Assembly: GCF_026262505.1 (NCBI RefSeq)
Contig: NC_067205.1
Span: 2,914,001-2,978,000, forward strand
Direction of reading: 5' to 3'
From: Trichomonas vaginalis G3
Taxonomy: Eukaryota > Parabasalia > Trichomonadida > Trichomonadidae
DNA length: 64,000 nt
Shown: piece by piece, positions 40,103 through 50,987 of the stretch
How the letters are laid out: each line of letters begins with the position of its first letter
Position numbering within the stretch: position 1 is the first letter of the stretch
Position numbers and translations under genes: made by a program
The notes under the pieces: generated by a model
Database searches by the model: none
Seen by the model: only the letters and a program-made list of their open reading frames with translations
What the model was told of the DNA's origin: nothing

Positions 40103-40982
40103 AACAATGTTGGTCGTTCCCATGGAATATTTTTGACTTTAATGGTATTAGTCATGATATGAATCTCAAGGTATGAACGAGGAGAGATGAGAGACTTATA
40201 TGCTTCCCAAATTTCTTCAAAAGGTAATGTTATACCTGACTGTTTCCAAATGAGTTCAATATCATAACGTGAGAAACCTTGAAAGATAACGAAGTCAGTT
40301 ATGAGACGTTTTATGTTTAAAGCAAGGAAACGCCATGTTTGCATAAGTATTGCTACAGTTAAGTGGTAATGTCTGACTTTAGTTATGATGTTAGCTAATG
40401 GTGAGTCAGGCTTTGACACTAAACCTTTTCCGGCGAAGTCGTCACAAACGAACAAAGTGTTTGAAGGATACTTTTTGAAGGGGTATTTTGAAAGTTTTGA
40501 CAGAATGTAGTTTGTAAGTCGTTTCATATCGTAAACTCCTGAGTACTGACGTAAGTGGTGTTTGTCAATAATTCTTTCCATCTCCTCAGAAGTCTTTTGC
40601 ATTCCTGACTGTATAAATTCACGATGGCATAATATTTCTCTTACGTCGAATGTAACGTTGAAGAAATTCAATGAGTTCACTGTCTGGAACTTTAACGACA
40701 GAGGCTTGAACTTTTGACATAAATGTTTTCGCTGTTGAGTCCATAGAGTCTGAAGTTGCTGATATAATGATTTGGTCATAGTAAGAGTCGTTTCCTAAAC
40801 GCTCTGTTATGAGTATATGACGAATTAAATTAAATGTCTTACCTGAACCCATCTTTCCACAATAGAAATACACACCATTTGAACAGAATCATAATCTTTG
40901 CTGAAAGGAAGAATAGAGAAGAGTTAAGTTTGTCTGTAGTTTCATTCATGTCTTCATCTACGTCATGTATTAAATGCTTCAT
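40099..40982 (-). pseudogene. Right-arm copy of the packaging ATPase (broken)
   Basis: Mirror of 23513-24400, with the same Walker A and Walker B regions recognisable. A fossil with about two breaks. Confidence 0.75.
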
Positions 40983-40998
40983 TTTATCTCCATTAAAA

Positions 40999-41878
40999 AT
41001 GCAAGTCAGAAATATTCAGAACATAGCACCGAGTCTAACTGACAAGAGTATAAAGATATACTATGAACACGTTATGATGAAACCAACCAAAATTCAAGAA
41101 AGTCAGTATACTTATGAATATCCAAGACACTGGGTAGAGTATGTAGGAGGTGAGAAAGCTATTGAAATCAGACAGGTTCGAAGTATTCCAGCAGGAAGAA
41201 CAATATTATTGAAGAACTTTAATGTTTTGAGGTATAATGATGAAACAAAGAAGCAAGATAGTTTTCCTGTTGCTGTGTATGTGAACCTAGACACAGGAGA
41301 TGACATGAAAGTTTTTAACACAAAGCTTCAAACGGTAGTGAGAGAACAACTGACTGCGGAAGGACATCCATTACCTTCAGAAGTTACCATAGTATATAAT
41401 TTTGAAACAAACTCAATAGATTTTAAAGTCATCTCTGCAAAGAAGTCAGGTTTTACATTTAATGAAGCAGATGTATATTCGAATGAAAACTTCAAAGCTA
41501 TTGCATGGTTAGATAATGACGATTGCTTTAAGAAAATATTTAAATAGTGACTCAACGATGTCAATAGATGACCTTCGTGGAATGTTACCATCGACGTTTA
41601 CAGTTGAAGGTTCAGCAGGATTGCTTACAAGATTGTCAATTGGTGGTATTTGGTCTCGTGAGAACATTGTTATAAAATCCAGTATAAGTGAATTTGCTGA
41701 AGAATCTATATTATGTCTTTCAAACTACATGTATTCGCCACCGAAGCATTATAGTATAACAAACTTTGTCAGTAAGTTTAACATAAGACTTGTCGAACCT
41801 TCTTCAATGAAAGATGTTGTGCTACCTAAAGATGGAAAGGATGGACTCATTATTGAGATGATTTTAATAGCATATTAA
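40999..41878 (+). pseudogene. Right-arm copy of the 293-residue capsid-associated gene (broken)
   Basis: Mirror of 22615-23496, faced by the ATPase copy across the same 16-bp type of spacer. A fossil with about one break and few substitutions. Confidence 0.65.
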
Positions 41879-42102
41879 ATGAGCTTGTTTTGAAGGTCAT
41901 TCATGATGAAATAACTGTTGTAGAAGATGTTAGCAATTGTTCAGACATTTTGAAGCGTATAGATGATATAAGAAATAAGTTAGATAGACCGCAAAGCGGT
42001 GAGGGCGAAGCCCGTGAGAACGCTTATGTTTCATTGACTTTCTCCAGTAACGAGAACTTTTATGAGATAATATTGAAGAGAGATGATTTTAATATGGTGT
42101 AA
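41878..42102 (+). pseudogene. Right-arm copy of the 74-residue gene (broken)
   Basis: Mirror of 22390-22614, including the paired mini-hairpins (41988-42000 and 42003-42013). A fossil with about one break. Confidence 0.5.
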
Positions 42103-42103
42103 A

Positions 42104-42601
42104 TGGTAGCTTGGGCAGTTTTAGGCGCAATGGGAACAAAAGCATTAGCATTTGGAGCAAAAGCACTTGGGCTTATGACGCAGTAAATAAAATGAGTGGA
42201 GGAAGGGTTTCGAAGACATTAGATGCAAATAAAGGAAGATTGGAGGCTGGGTTGCAAAGAAGTTAAGATTAAATAAAATAGGGCTCATAAATAAAGCATC
42301 CAATTTGGTTGCGACTGAGTCAGAAAATGCTTTAGGAAAGGACGACGAGTTTGCAAAACACGCAAAAGACTTTAATGACCAGATGAAAGGTGAAACAATG
42401 CATTTAAATAGAGTCGATGGAACTCTTCCTCCACCAGTAGTTCTTCCGTATGGTCCCTATGGAATGTATGGAAACCCTTATGAACGACCATTTGACCCAT
42501 TGACTGGTGGAAGTAACTGGTATCATTACGGACGAAGAAGAAAGACAGTCAAGTTGGAGACAGACGTGAAGAAAGCAACTAAAAAGAAACCAAGGAAGTG
42601 A
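42104..42601 (+). pseudogene. Right-arm copy of the 166-residue amphipathic protein (broken)
   Basis: Mirror of 21889-22389; the basic C-terminal tail is unchanged. A fossil with about two breaks. Confidence 0.6.
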
Positions 42602-42637
42602 GTTATAAAACAATGAATTCAACAGGGTGAAAAAAGA

Positions 42638-42651
42638 GGTGAGATCTCACC
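42638..42651. promoter_or_regulatory. GGTGAGATCTCACC palindrome (right arm)
   Basis: Perfect 14-bp palindrome, the mirror of 21827-21840, upstream of the 106-residue gene. Confidence 0.5.
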
Positions 42652-42735
42652 GCTTCACCTAAATTTATTTTTGCGCTATGTTTTCATACGTGTGGGAGTG
42701 GTGATATCATTTATTTTTATTTTATTTTTATATAA

Positions 42736-43056
42736 ATGACGAAAACTATTGAGATAACAAACTACAACGGTCATGAGTTCAAGAATTTGTTCTTCGTTCC
42801 TCGTGAAAATACATTCTATCAGATACGAGGGAGAAAGGGTAAAGTTAGTTTAAGCATTTATGACAACAAACATAATGGAAGATATATAAAAGCAATAGAT
42901 ACAAATGGTAAACGTGTTTCATTAGCTTTGTCAAAACTTACAGGTATAAACTATGACAGTGATTTTGACCTATATGAAGAAGAAAGTGAGTCAGAAGATT
43001 ATGAGCTGTTATGTGAAGCACAGCAATGGGAAGCGCTGCAATACTTTTGTAAATGA
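42736..43056 (+). CDS. 106-residue inner-element protein (right arm)
   Basis: Mirror copy of 21422-21742 with a few substitutions (for example TGINYD for TNIYFD). Whole in both arms. The leader TTTTTATATAA precedes the ATG. Confidence 0.55.
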   Translation: MTKTIEITNYNGHEFKNLFFVPRENTFYQIRGRKGKVSLSIYDNKHNGRYIKAIDTNGKRVSLALSKLTGINYDSDFDLYEEESESEDYELLCEAQQWEALQYFCK

Positions 43057-43317
43057 GAACATTAGTGGGAACGTTAGTGAGAACGTTTATTTTTTCATTA
43101 GTGAAGTCGTTAGCGAAAATGTTGGTGAGGTGAAGTGGTTGGCGGCTTTGTAAATATTTAAGGTTAAGTGAGTGTTGTCGTTTTGTGTTGTAAAATATAC
43201 GTTACTGGTTTTGTAAATATTTAAGGTTATATTGGGTAAGGTGGAACGCAGTGCCGCCGTACCCAAGATAACCATACTAACTTTTGTTGTCACTCATTTC
43301 TTACGAAATAAAAAAAA

Positions 43318-44754
43318 TTAAATATTATTTAAATATAATGGAGTAATAAAATAAATCGGAATTTCTATTAATTTATTGTCAACTTCAACTAATGCATTGC
43401 CGTTAATATATCTAACGAATTCAGCTATTGTGTCAAATCTTCGTCTTCTTTTTGTCATTGATTTATCAGTTTTTCCATAATCGAGATGAATCAAAACTTT
43501 ATCCCCTTGTTTAAAATTCATGAGCCCCGAATTAATTTGTTCACGTTTAACATCATTTAACCTTTCCATTTGCTTTCTAATATATTCCCATTCTTTTGAA
43601 ATATCATTTTTCATTTCCACTGGTTTCATGTTTATAGTTCTATGCCATGTATTATTATAATAATATACTAACTGTTGTATGATGGAGTCATGATTTCCAT
43701 CCCAGTATATCTGACCGTTAACCCCTAACGCATCTCTAAGAGTTCTCATTACCGCATCAACTATTTTATTATGAAACGTATATGGAGAGGATGAAAAGAA
43801 AAAATTAATTTGTGGGAAATAATGAGCCATAGCTGCCTGAAATCCTTTATCACCATCACCCCTGATATTATCTACTCTTTCATGATCTAGTAAGTATTGT
43901 ATAGCTCTTCTTGTTTCCTGTTCTGTTTTCCCTTTCACCGGAATGCAATATAAATATCTAGTGTTAATGTTAATGGCAAATAAATAGGTAACTTTTCCTT
44001 TTGAATATTCCAGATGATCGATTTCGTATGAATATGGATATGGTGCAAATGAAGGGCGACTAAATTTTTCCTTTAACGGTTGAATTTTTGGGTCAGTTGG
44101 TTTATTTAATATCTTGAAATCCTTTTTAAAATCTTTTTGCTTCTTTAATGTTTGAAATGGATATAATAAAGTGAATGATGAAGGATTAACTGAAGGAGGA
44201 GGTGGTACTGTCGTTGGAGGTTTTGGTGTTGTAAGTGGTTTAATTTTATCTGCTTTGATTTTGGATTTCATTCCTTCCTTCATTAATTCTGGATGTATTC
44301 TATTCATTTGTTTTAAATATGCTGTATATAAAGGTTTGATATACTTTCCCGCTTCGAGTTTATGTTGAAGGATGAATTCCAAAAGTTGATCTTCATTTAA
44401 AAGTCGGGCTGAATATGGTTTAACTAATGAATCATAAATTAAAGCTTGTGCTTCATTTATGGTCTGAAGGGTTAGGGCGTTTTGTTCCTTTAGCTGTTGA
44501 ACATTTGGCTGTTGAACATTTGCTACTTTAGACCTCGGCTTTGGTTTTTGTGGCTCAGGATTATATAAATTATATAATTCATCAATATCTTCTTCTGTTA
44601 ATACTTTATTTTTGAAATCTTTCAACTGTTTAAGTTGTGATTTAGTTTTTCCCTTTGTATATTCATTATTTTTAATTTTGTCTTTAATTTCAGAAATTAT
44701 TTTATTATGATATTTCAAAATTTCATTTTTATAATATGGATAATAATATTCCAT
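43318..44754 (-). pseudogene. Integrase of the outer Polinton, hit by a mariner at its 5' side
   Basis: A 478-codon frame. The N-terminal 200 residues are a lysine-rich helical region with a proline-rich linker (TTPKPPTTVPPPPSVNPSSF). The integrase core follows: YSYEIDHLEYSKGKVTYLFAININTRYL, then IRGDGDKGFQAAMAHYF, then KIVDAVMRTLRDALG. It ends in an SH3-like basic domain (GDKVLIHLDYGKTDKSMTKRRRR). It is a different lineage from the inner integrase. The mariner begins 25 bp beyond the frame's ATG, and coding-like sequence of the same strand resumes on its far side (46080-46177), so the gene appears to be interrupted. Confidence 0.75.
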
Positions 44755-44778
44755 ATCATCACCCGTTATATTATTATA

Positions 44779-46077
44779 GGGTGTCCAAAGGTGCGTTTAG
44801 CACAGCGCTCTATATGAGACTATTAAAGGAGATATATGCTGATTATAAATATATAATAAAAAATATGAATATATGTATATGATGAGTATGTTGTATTTTG
44901 GCGCCATGCCGGGATATAAAATGAATTTTGAGACAAGAGGCGGTTTCGCGGGAAATTTTGGCGGGATTTTTTCATTTTTTTAATGAATCATAAAGAAAAC
45001 ATCCTCGCTCTTGCAAAAAAATGCAAAGACTGTAAAAAAATCTACGAGACATTGGTAAAATGCTTCGGTATGGATGCTCCTAGCTATTCCACTGTAACGT
45101 ATCATGTTAGGATGTATCACTTCATGAACAAAAAGGCGCCCATCATAAAAATTGACAAAAAATCGCCGGATCAAAGAAAAATCAAAGCAATTCTTCAAGC
45201 GCTAGATGAAGACCCAAGAGCATCACTCAGAAGGATAGAGGAGATGACAAAGATACCACGTACAACAGTCAGTTATTATCTGCACAATTATTTGAACTAC
45301 AAACTAGCGTATACACGTTGGGTTCCGCACAACCTTAATTCAGTTCAAAAAAAATCTAGAGTCCAATCTTCGAAAGAGCTCCTCTCTATATTGGGTGCGT
45401 ATCAATCCAAGAAGTTTCGCTTTTTAGCAACAGGGGACGAGTCTTGGTTTCAATATGCAACAGAAGCCAAAATCATGTGGATCCCGAAGGATGAAAATCC
45501 GCAAACATTCCCGAAGAAAAAAATTGACACACCAATGATGATGTTGTCGGTTTTTTGGGGCGTGAATGGCATCATCGCAATTGATATTCTTCAAAAATCT
45601 AATACGGTGAATGCTCAGTATCTAATTGACAATGTTCTTACTCAAATTATCAATTCTGATGAGTTTGAGAAATCCAAACAACAAAAACAAAAGTTTGCAA
45701 TTCATTTTGATAATTCAAGAGTTCACAAAAGTCATAAGGTAATGAATTACTTGGTGGAAAACAATGTCAAAGTTGTTCCAAACCCAATTTATTCACCTGA
45801 TATTGCACCCTCTGACTTTTATTTATTCGGCACGCTAAAAAAGAGAGCTGAAGGACGCGAATTCGCGAGTCCAGATGATCTTGAAAATTTTGTAAGAGAG
45901 CAATTTGAGCAATTTTCTCATGATGATTTAAAGCGTGTCTTTCAAGCCTGGATCGATCGCTGCGAACGCGTGATTGAATCCAATGGTGATTATATTTAAA
46001 TAAACTTTATATATATGTAACTTGTTTATTTCTATTCGCAGTATTCAGGTTTGTGCTAAACACACCTTTGGACACCC
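44779..46077 (+). mobile_element. mariner transposon (Tc1/mariner), intact-looking, 1299 bp
   Basis: Inverted ends begin GGGTGTCCAAAGGTG and pair over about 26 bp with one mismatch. TA lies on both sides (44777-44778, 46078-46079). It encodes a full D,D34D transposase. Its size is close to what I recall for Tvmar1, the mariner known from T. vaginalis, but identity was not checked. It is inserted at the 5' side of the outer Polinton integrase. Near-identical ends and an open frame imply a recent insertion. Confidence 0.95.
44983..45999 (+). CDS. mariner transposase, D,D34D
   Basis: A 338-residue protein. The N-terminal 110 residues form two helix-turn-helix regions (ALAKKCKDCKKIYETLVKCF; ASLRRIEEMTKIPRTTVSYY) that bind the element's ends. 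The catalytic triad is visible: D in LATGDESWFQYA, D in IHFDNSRVHKS, and a third D in SPDIAPSDFYLFG, with 34 residues between the second and third, the mariner signature. It cuts and pastes the element at TA sites. The ATG at 44983 begins about 175 bp after the left end and there are no introns. It looks fully functional. Confidence 0.95.
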   Translation: MNHKENILALAKKCKDCKKIYETLVKCFGMDAPSYSTVTYHVRMYHFMNKKAPIIKIDKKSPDQRKIKAILQALDEDPRASLRRIEEMTKIPRTTVSYYLHNYLNYKLAYTRWVPHNLNSVQKKSRVQSSKELLSILGAYQSKKFRFLATGDESWFQYATEAKIMWIPKDENPQTFPKKKIDTPMMMLSVFWGVNGIIAIDILQKSNTVNAQYLIDNVLTQIINSDEFEKSKQQKQKFAIHFDNSRVHKSHKVMNYLVENNVKVVPNPIYSPDIAPSDFYLFGTLKKRAEGREFASPDDLENFVREQFEQFSHDDLKRVFQAWIDRCERVIESNGDYI

Positions 46078-46305
46078 TATATTATGTTTTTGGAGATATG
46101 ATTTTAATTCATAATAACTAAGAAAATTTTGATTAAATACTAAATCATCAATTAAAATTTTTAAATCTGTGTTATCCATTTATATAAAAATAAAATAAGT
46201 GTTTTAAGGGTGCCCACCTCTTTGAATCATAGTATCAAAACCATCATTAACGGTTCCTTTTGTCTCTTCTGTGGCATTTCATTAAAAATAAAATTTTAAA
46301 TTGTA

Positions 46306-49300
46306 TTAAATAAATGGCATACAACATCCATTTTCACAACATACAGCCTTAGTGTGTGCTCCTGTTAATGCAGTCTTACCGATTGTTAAGCGAGTCATTG
46401 ACCCGTTTTTAAGTTGTAAATTAATATTTTGACCATCAAATATCACTTTATCATTTATTATATCCAAATATTTTTTAGGTGTTAATTGCTTATTTTGTCT
46501 TAAACTAACACCCTTCATTTTTTGTGCAATCTTTTTAAAATCACTTCCATCAATTGAACCGTTGAATGATGTATAACACTTAGGACATAAAGCAACCATG
46601 TTATCACCTTGTTTCTCAATTGCTAAACCCAATAACTTCTTCTCATGTGCTTTTTCTTCAGCTTTATTCTTTAATTTAGGTTTAAATTTCTCATCAAAAC
46701 AGAAGAAATCAAATGGTGCGAATTTGAAAATGTTTTTATCATAAAATTGTTTATCGGTAACAATTGCTTGAAATGCTTGAGTGTTAGGAAGACTTGGATC
46801 GCCAGCAATAGCCCAATAAGATGAATCAGTATCACCTTCAATGAAATGAAAACGATTAACATTCATGCATTTATACATAAAATCATAAATGAAAACCAAA
46901 TACCAGTATTTAGCATTATCTAAAGTGAAGAATGCCTCTTGTAAACATGTATCACATCTATAAAATCTATCTTTAAGCATCACTTGATATGTATCTTCAC
47001 CTATTTCTCTTATGTTTTTAAACTTATTTGACATACATGCAACGCGTGCCTTCTGTGCATTCATTATTTTAGTCTTTGCGTAATTTTGTGTATTCATTGC
47101 ATCGTAACCATATGATCCATTAAGTGAAATCTTGCAAAATAAACTTTTTCCTTTATTTCCTTCTAATTCAGCCTTTTGTCTTTCGTTCATAAATTCTTTC
47201 GCAAATTCATTAAAACAAGTGTTTTTAGTAAATGTTAAAATTGATTGAATGTCATCAATGATAAAATGAAATCTATCTATTAGATACCAAAGATAATAAG
47301 AAGAAAATGGTTGATATTGGTTGTATGTTGATGCTAACTGAGTTAATTTTCTCTGTTTCTGGTCAACTGGTAGATTGTTTGATTTCATGTAATTATACAT
47401 AAAACCACCAATTGTTTTTTCATCTGTGATAATATCTAAGTTTCTTATTATCGGTAAAAAGTTAATGTAATCATTAATGTATTTTTCATCAATGTGACCC
47501 TTTACTTCAGCCACGAATAAAGTATTTTTCTTCTTAATTATTCCCAGTGCTTTTGCTTTCTTTGTTGCTGTATCACAAATGATAACTCCATTCAATCTTC
47601 CCGGCATATACATTTTATGGTCAGTATATTGAATGAAATCATGAGGATTAGATGAAAATGATGAAGGATATAATGAATTAAAGTCAACTCCAACGAAATG
47701 AGTCATGATGTTGGAAGTGTCCTCATTTGATACAGTTTTAGTTTCTGGACTATATGAAAGTTTATTAATGTGCGTGATTCCTTTAAGATTTACTCTATGT
47801 TGAACATTTGATAGACCACCAGTAATTCCATTACGGAGAATGTGATAAGCTTCAACCGAATCTAAAGTCATTGGTAAATTATTTTGTAATGCGTAATTTC
47901 TTAAATTGATTCTTAAACGTTGAACATCTTCATCTTTATTTGATTTTACGACATTGCAATAACAACACATTAACTGACAATTTTCTTTGGTATGTGGTTT
48001 TTCATTATCGATTCTATCTAATGTTGGTTTATTTGCATATGTAAACGCTTTACCACACATTTTGCATTTAGATGAAAGGATTAAATTGTGATAGTATTGA
48101 AAATCATCCATTGAAACATTATTTTTAGTATCCCTTTCTGCTTTTTCATCTTGTTTCTTATATGATTCAATTTTATATTTCCAATACTTTTTCGTTAATT
48201 CAAAACTTGATTCTATCTCTTCCTCAGGATATTTTTCATTAGGATTAAAGTCTTTATATGCTAAAGCGTAACGAATCATTGAAGCATTCGATGATAAAGA
48301 AAGATTATGAAGCATGTCAATTTTATAAACAAATGTTTCTTCAATAATTTTATCAATTGGGTCAATCATAATTTCAACATCTTTATTGCAATAATGAATA
48401 AAATATTCTAATCTATTCTTAAAATTTTTAGCATCATTGAGATATATTTGATAATCACTATCTGATATAGTTTCTTGAGTTAATGCTGAATAAAATGAAT
48501 CTTTCGTGAATGGTTCCTCTTTATATAATTCTTCTTCGTAATTTTCCCATGTGATGAATTGATAAGGGAAAAAGGATTTAACACGTGATTTATTGTTTCC
48601 GAAATCTTGAGTGAATTGGTCTAATGTCCCACCCGCTATATAATTTCTGATGTCAATAAATCTCAATTCATATGGAACGTTTGTTTTCTTTACAATGATT
48701 TGCTTAAATTGTGAAGATGAACCCAGCATTGATTTTATTTTCCATTTTGCGGTGTTTAAATCACGAAGAATTAAATTTAAATCAAACTTTCCCGAATTAA
48801 AACCTATGATATTCACTTTATTGAATTCCTCATCTAGAAGTTCTTTAAATGCTTCCTTCTGTTTTTCATTTAATGTATGAGACAAAGTCCCCGCCGTTTG
48901 GTCCGTTTGCGACTTCATTAATTCTTCATATTGTTCAATATTTGATTTAGCAACTAATGAACAGGTTGAAAATAAAAACTCAATCCAATCAGAAATAAAA
49001 GAATCACTCGAAGTTAAGCAAAAATTCCTCGTATATGTTTTATCATTTAATTTAACCGTTGATGATACCATGAATGGTTTTAAGTAAGCGTTCAAAGTTG
49101 CACACTCAGAAAGTTGTAATTCTTCTTTAGTCTCTAATGTTTCAAAGTCAAAAGTAATATAATATCTTGTCGGTTTATAATATTTCTGCAAATTGTGAGC
49201 TAATAACCACTGATATATCTTCTGTTTCGTAATATGTGGTGCATATGGTTGCTGTGTCTTTTGCAATTGAACGTCTTGAATTAATCTTCCATTATTTTCT

Positions 49301-49783
49301 TTACATTTCTCACAATGCTTTAAAAATCTTCTTTGGTTTTTCCTTTCTGGATCATCACGGCTAGAATAAACTTCTTCTTTACAATATGGACAAACTCTAT
49401 AGCCGGTGAGTGCTTCAACATCTGTTATTCTGTCAGCGTGAAGTTTTCCACATGGACTCTGTGTTAATAAAATATTTATTGTTTCAAATTCTGGATCTAT
49501 CATTATTGAATCCACTAATGGAAAGTCTACCTTATTTATGTCCACGTCTTCTGGTTGAGGATCACAATAATAGAAATCAATATTAACATTTAACATTCTC
49601 GCTAATCTCTCACTTTCTGATGAAATGTCAAACCCTTCATATGAATCTATTGCTTCATTTAAATAACTTCTACGAGTTTTTAGGATTAACACCATCAGGA
49701 ATGTTATAGAAGCGTTTAAATAACCTTCTACCTTCTGCTCTAATTTGATTATCATTCATTTTAGCTGTTCCGTTTTTGTTCAT
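46306..49783 (-). pseudogene. Protein-primed DNA polymerase B of the outer Polinton (broken)
   Basis: The main frame is 1149 codons. A zinc-like CPYC...CEKC cluster lies near 123-150. Exonuclease motifs are TFDFETLE near 203, GFNSGKFDLN and YCNKDVEIM. Polymerase motifs are VDFNSLYPSSF near 693 (A), KISLNGSYGYD near 877 (B) and GDTDSSYW near 978 (C). Between exonuclease and palm, near 565-605, sits an HNH-like cluster, CKMCG...LDRIDN...CCYCN. This family replicates linear genomes from a terminal protein. It is broken (about one or two breaks). It is the largest gene of the outer element. Confidence 0.9.
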
Positions 49784-49831
49784 TTATGTAAGAATAAAAA
49801 TTAAAAAATAAATAAAAATAAAGTTTATTTT

Positions 49832-50944
49832 TTAAAGCCCATAAAATGAATTAAGAACACATAAATTTTTATCATCTGCGACGTGACGAATACATTTTAA
49901 TTTACTCAAGAATGCGTACCCTGATACATTAAATCTAATTCCTGTCTTATTTAATTTCACAACTTTGAAAAGGAATGTATGAATAGCTATAAAATGATGA
50001 GATGATGTTTTATGGGTTGCTTCCATTTTTTCTGAAATAAATGAATAAATATAATGCTTATACGTTTTCATATCTTTTATATTCTTAATAACGAATGGTA
50101 TAGACCTTTCCACTTCATCTTCCTTCGGTGCTGTTCTTTCATATGAAACATTATTGGTATCTTCAATAATGAAACCACAATCACACAAAATTTTATATGT
50201 TCCAATGGTTTCTTTTGATATTTTATCTAATAAATCAAAAACTTTATCAACACCTGTGCATTTATTTAAATAATAATTTGTGTAAATATCATGATCTTCT
50301 TTCTTAATCGTATTAGTTGCATATGTCACGTTTTTAAGAGCTTTTTTGAATTTTTCGGAATCTAAAGGTGGTGAAAGTAAGATACAAGGGTATTCTTCAT
50401 TATCAATAAATTGTAACTTATGTTTACGTATAAATTTAGTACCTTCTTCTGAAAGTGTTTCGTCTATTTCACCATCTAATAAATTTTGTGTTGATTCTGA
50501 GACATAATTTTTATATCTTTCTTCATGAGATTTCTGAACTTCTGATTCCGAAGCTGGGATATTCATTAAACCCTCTACTTCATTTTCATTATATTTTTCA
50601 ACTTCTCTTAATTCCTTAATTTTTTCATCTATTTCATCTCTTATTTTTTTCAGTCTTTCAATTTCAATTTCATCGTATTCATCATCTTTAATCCGTTCTT
50701 CATAATATTCAGGGAAAACATCAGGTTCTTTTGGTTTTTCTTCTTCAGATGTGGGATATATGAAATTTATAACATCATCTTTATTCATTTTTCCATCATA
50801 ATCTAAATCATTTAATAACTCGGCAAATTTTTGACAATTTCTTAAATAATATTTACTAACTTCATAACACATCTCATCTAATATATCCTTTATTTCCTCG
50901 TTTGTGAATCCTAATGTTTTCACGTTGTTAGTTTTGACGCTCAT
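49832..50944 (-). CDS. Unknown 370-residue Polinton protein beside PolB
   Basis: The ATG at 50944 (MSVKTNNVKTLGF) is chosen because the open frame extends upstream only through a non-ATG codon. Residues 75-150 are very acidic and charged with a predicted coiled coil (IERLKKIRDEIDEKIKELRE). The C-terminal half is mixed alpha/beta with cysteines (ILCDCGFIIED). The family is unknown. Its place between PolB and the terminal repeat makes a terminal-protein or replication-accessory role conceivable, but nothing in the sequence shows it. The frame looks whole. Confidence 0.6.
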   Translation of the reverse strand: MSVKTNNVKTLGFTNEEIKDILDEMCYEVSKYYLRNCQKFAELLNDLDYDGKMNKDDVINFIYPTSEEEKPKEPDVFPEYYEERIKDDEYDEIEIERLKKIRDEIDEKIKELREVEKYNENEVEGLMNIPASESEVQKSHEERYKNYVSESTQNLLDGEIDETLSEEGTKFIRKHKLQFIDNEEYPCILLSPPLDSEKFKKALKNVTYATNTIKKEDHDIYTNYYLNKCTGVDKVFDLLDKISKETIGTYKILCDCGFIIEDTNNVSYERTAPKEDEVERSIPFVIKNIKDMKTYKHYIYSFISEKMEATHKTSSHHFIAIHTFLFKVVKLNKTGIRFNVSGYAFLSKLKCIRHVADDKNLCVLNSFYGL

Positions 50945-50987
50945 TTCATACAAAATAAAAATAAATTATTCAAAAATGTAAGACATT

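Larger units (their letters stand above)
21196..43282. mobile_element. Inner virus-like element (Polinton-like, primase/helicase type), fossil, 22.1 kb
   Basis: Ends are inverted (AGTTAGTATGG at 21196; CCATACTAACT ending at 43282) and flanked by the 5-bp duplication TTTGT (21191-21195, 43283-43287). Parts: two inverted arms of about 8.4 kb (21196-29635 and 34857-43282) holding the virion genes and fibre, and a single-copy centre with repeats, primase/helicase, KilA-N and integrase. No PolB and no 500-residue capsid gene are seen. In content it is closer to Polinton-like viruses or virophages than to Mavericks. It is broken, with roughly thirty breaks, most in the left arm. It inserted into an outer-Polinton gene. 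Confidence 0.85.
34857..43282 (-). repeat. Right giant inverted arm of the inner element (about 8.4 kb)
   Basis: Reverse-complement counterpart of 21196-29635. It carries the better copies of the fibre, 258- and 89-residue genes; the ATPase, 293-, 133-, 74- and 166-residue genes are the broken ones here (about half a dozen breaks). The arm stops at the fibre 3' end, where the following sequence (integrase) differs from that after the left-arm fibre. Confidence 0.85.
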
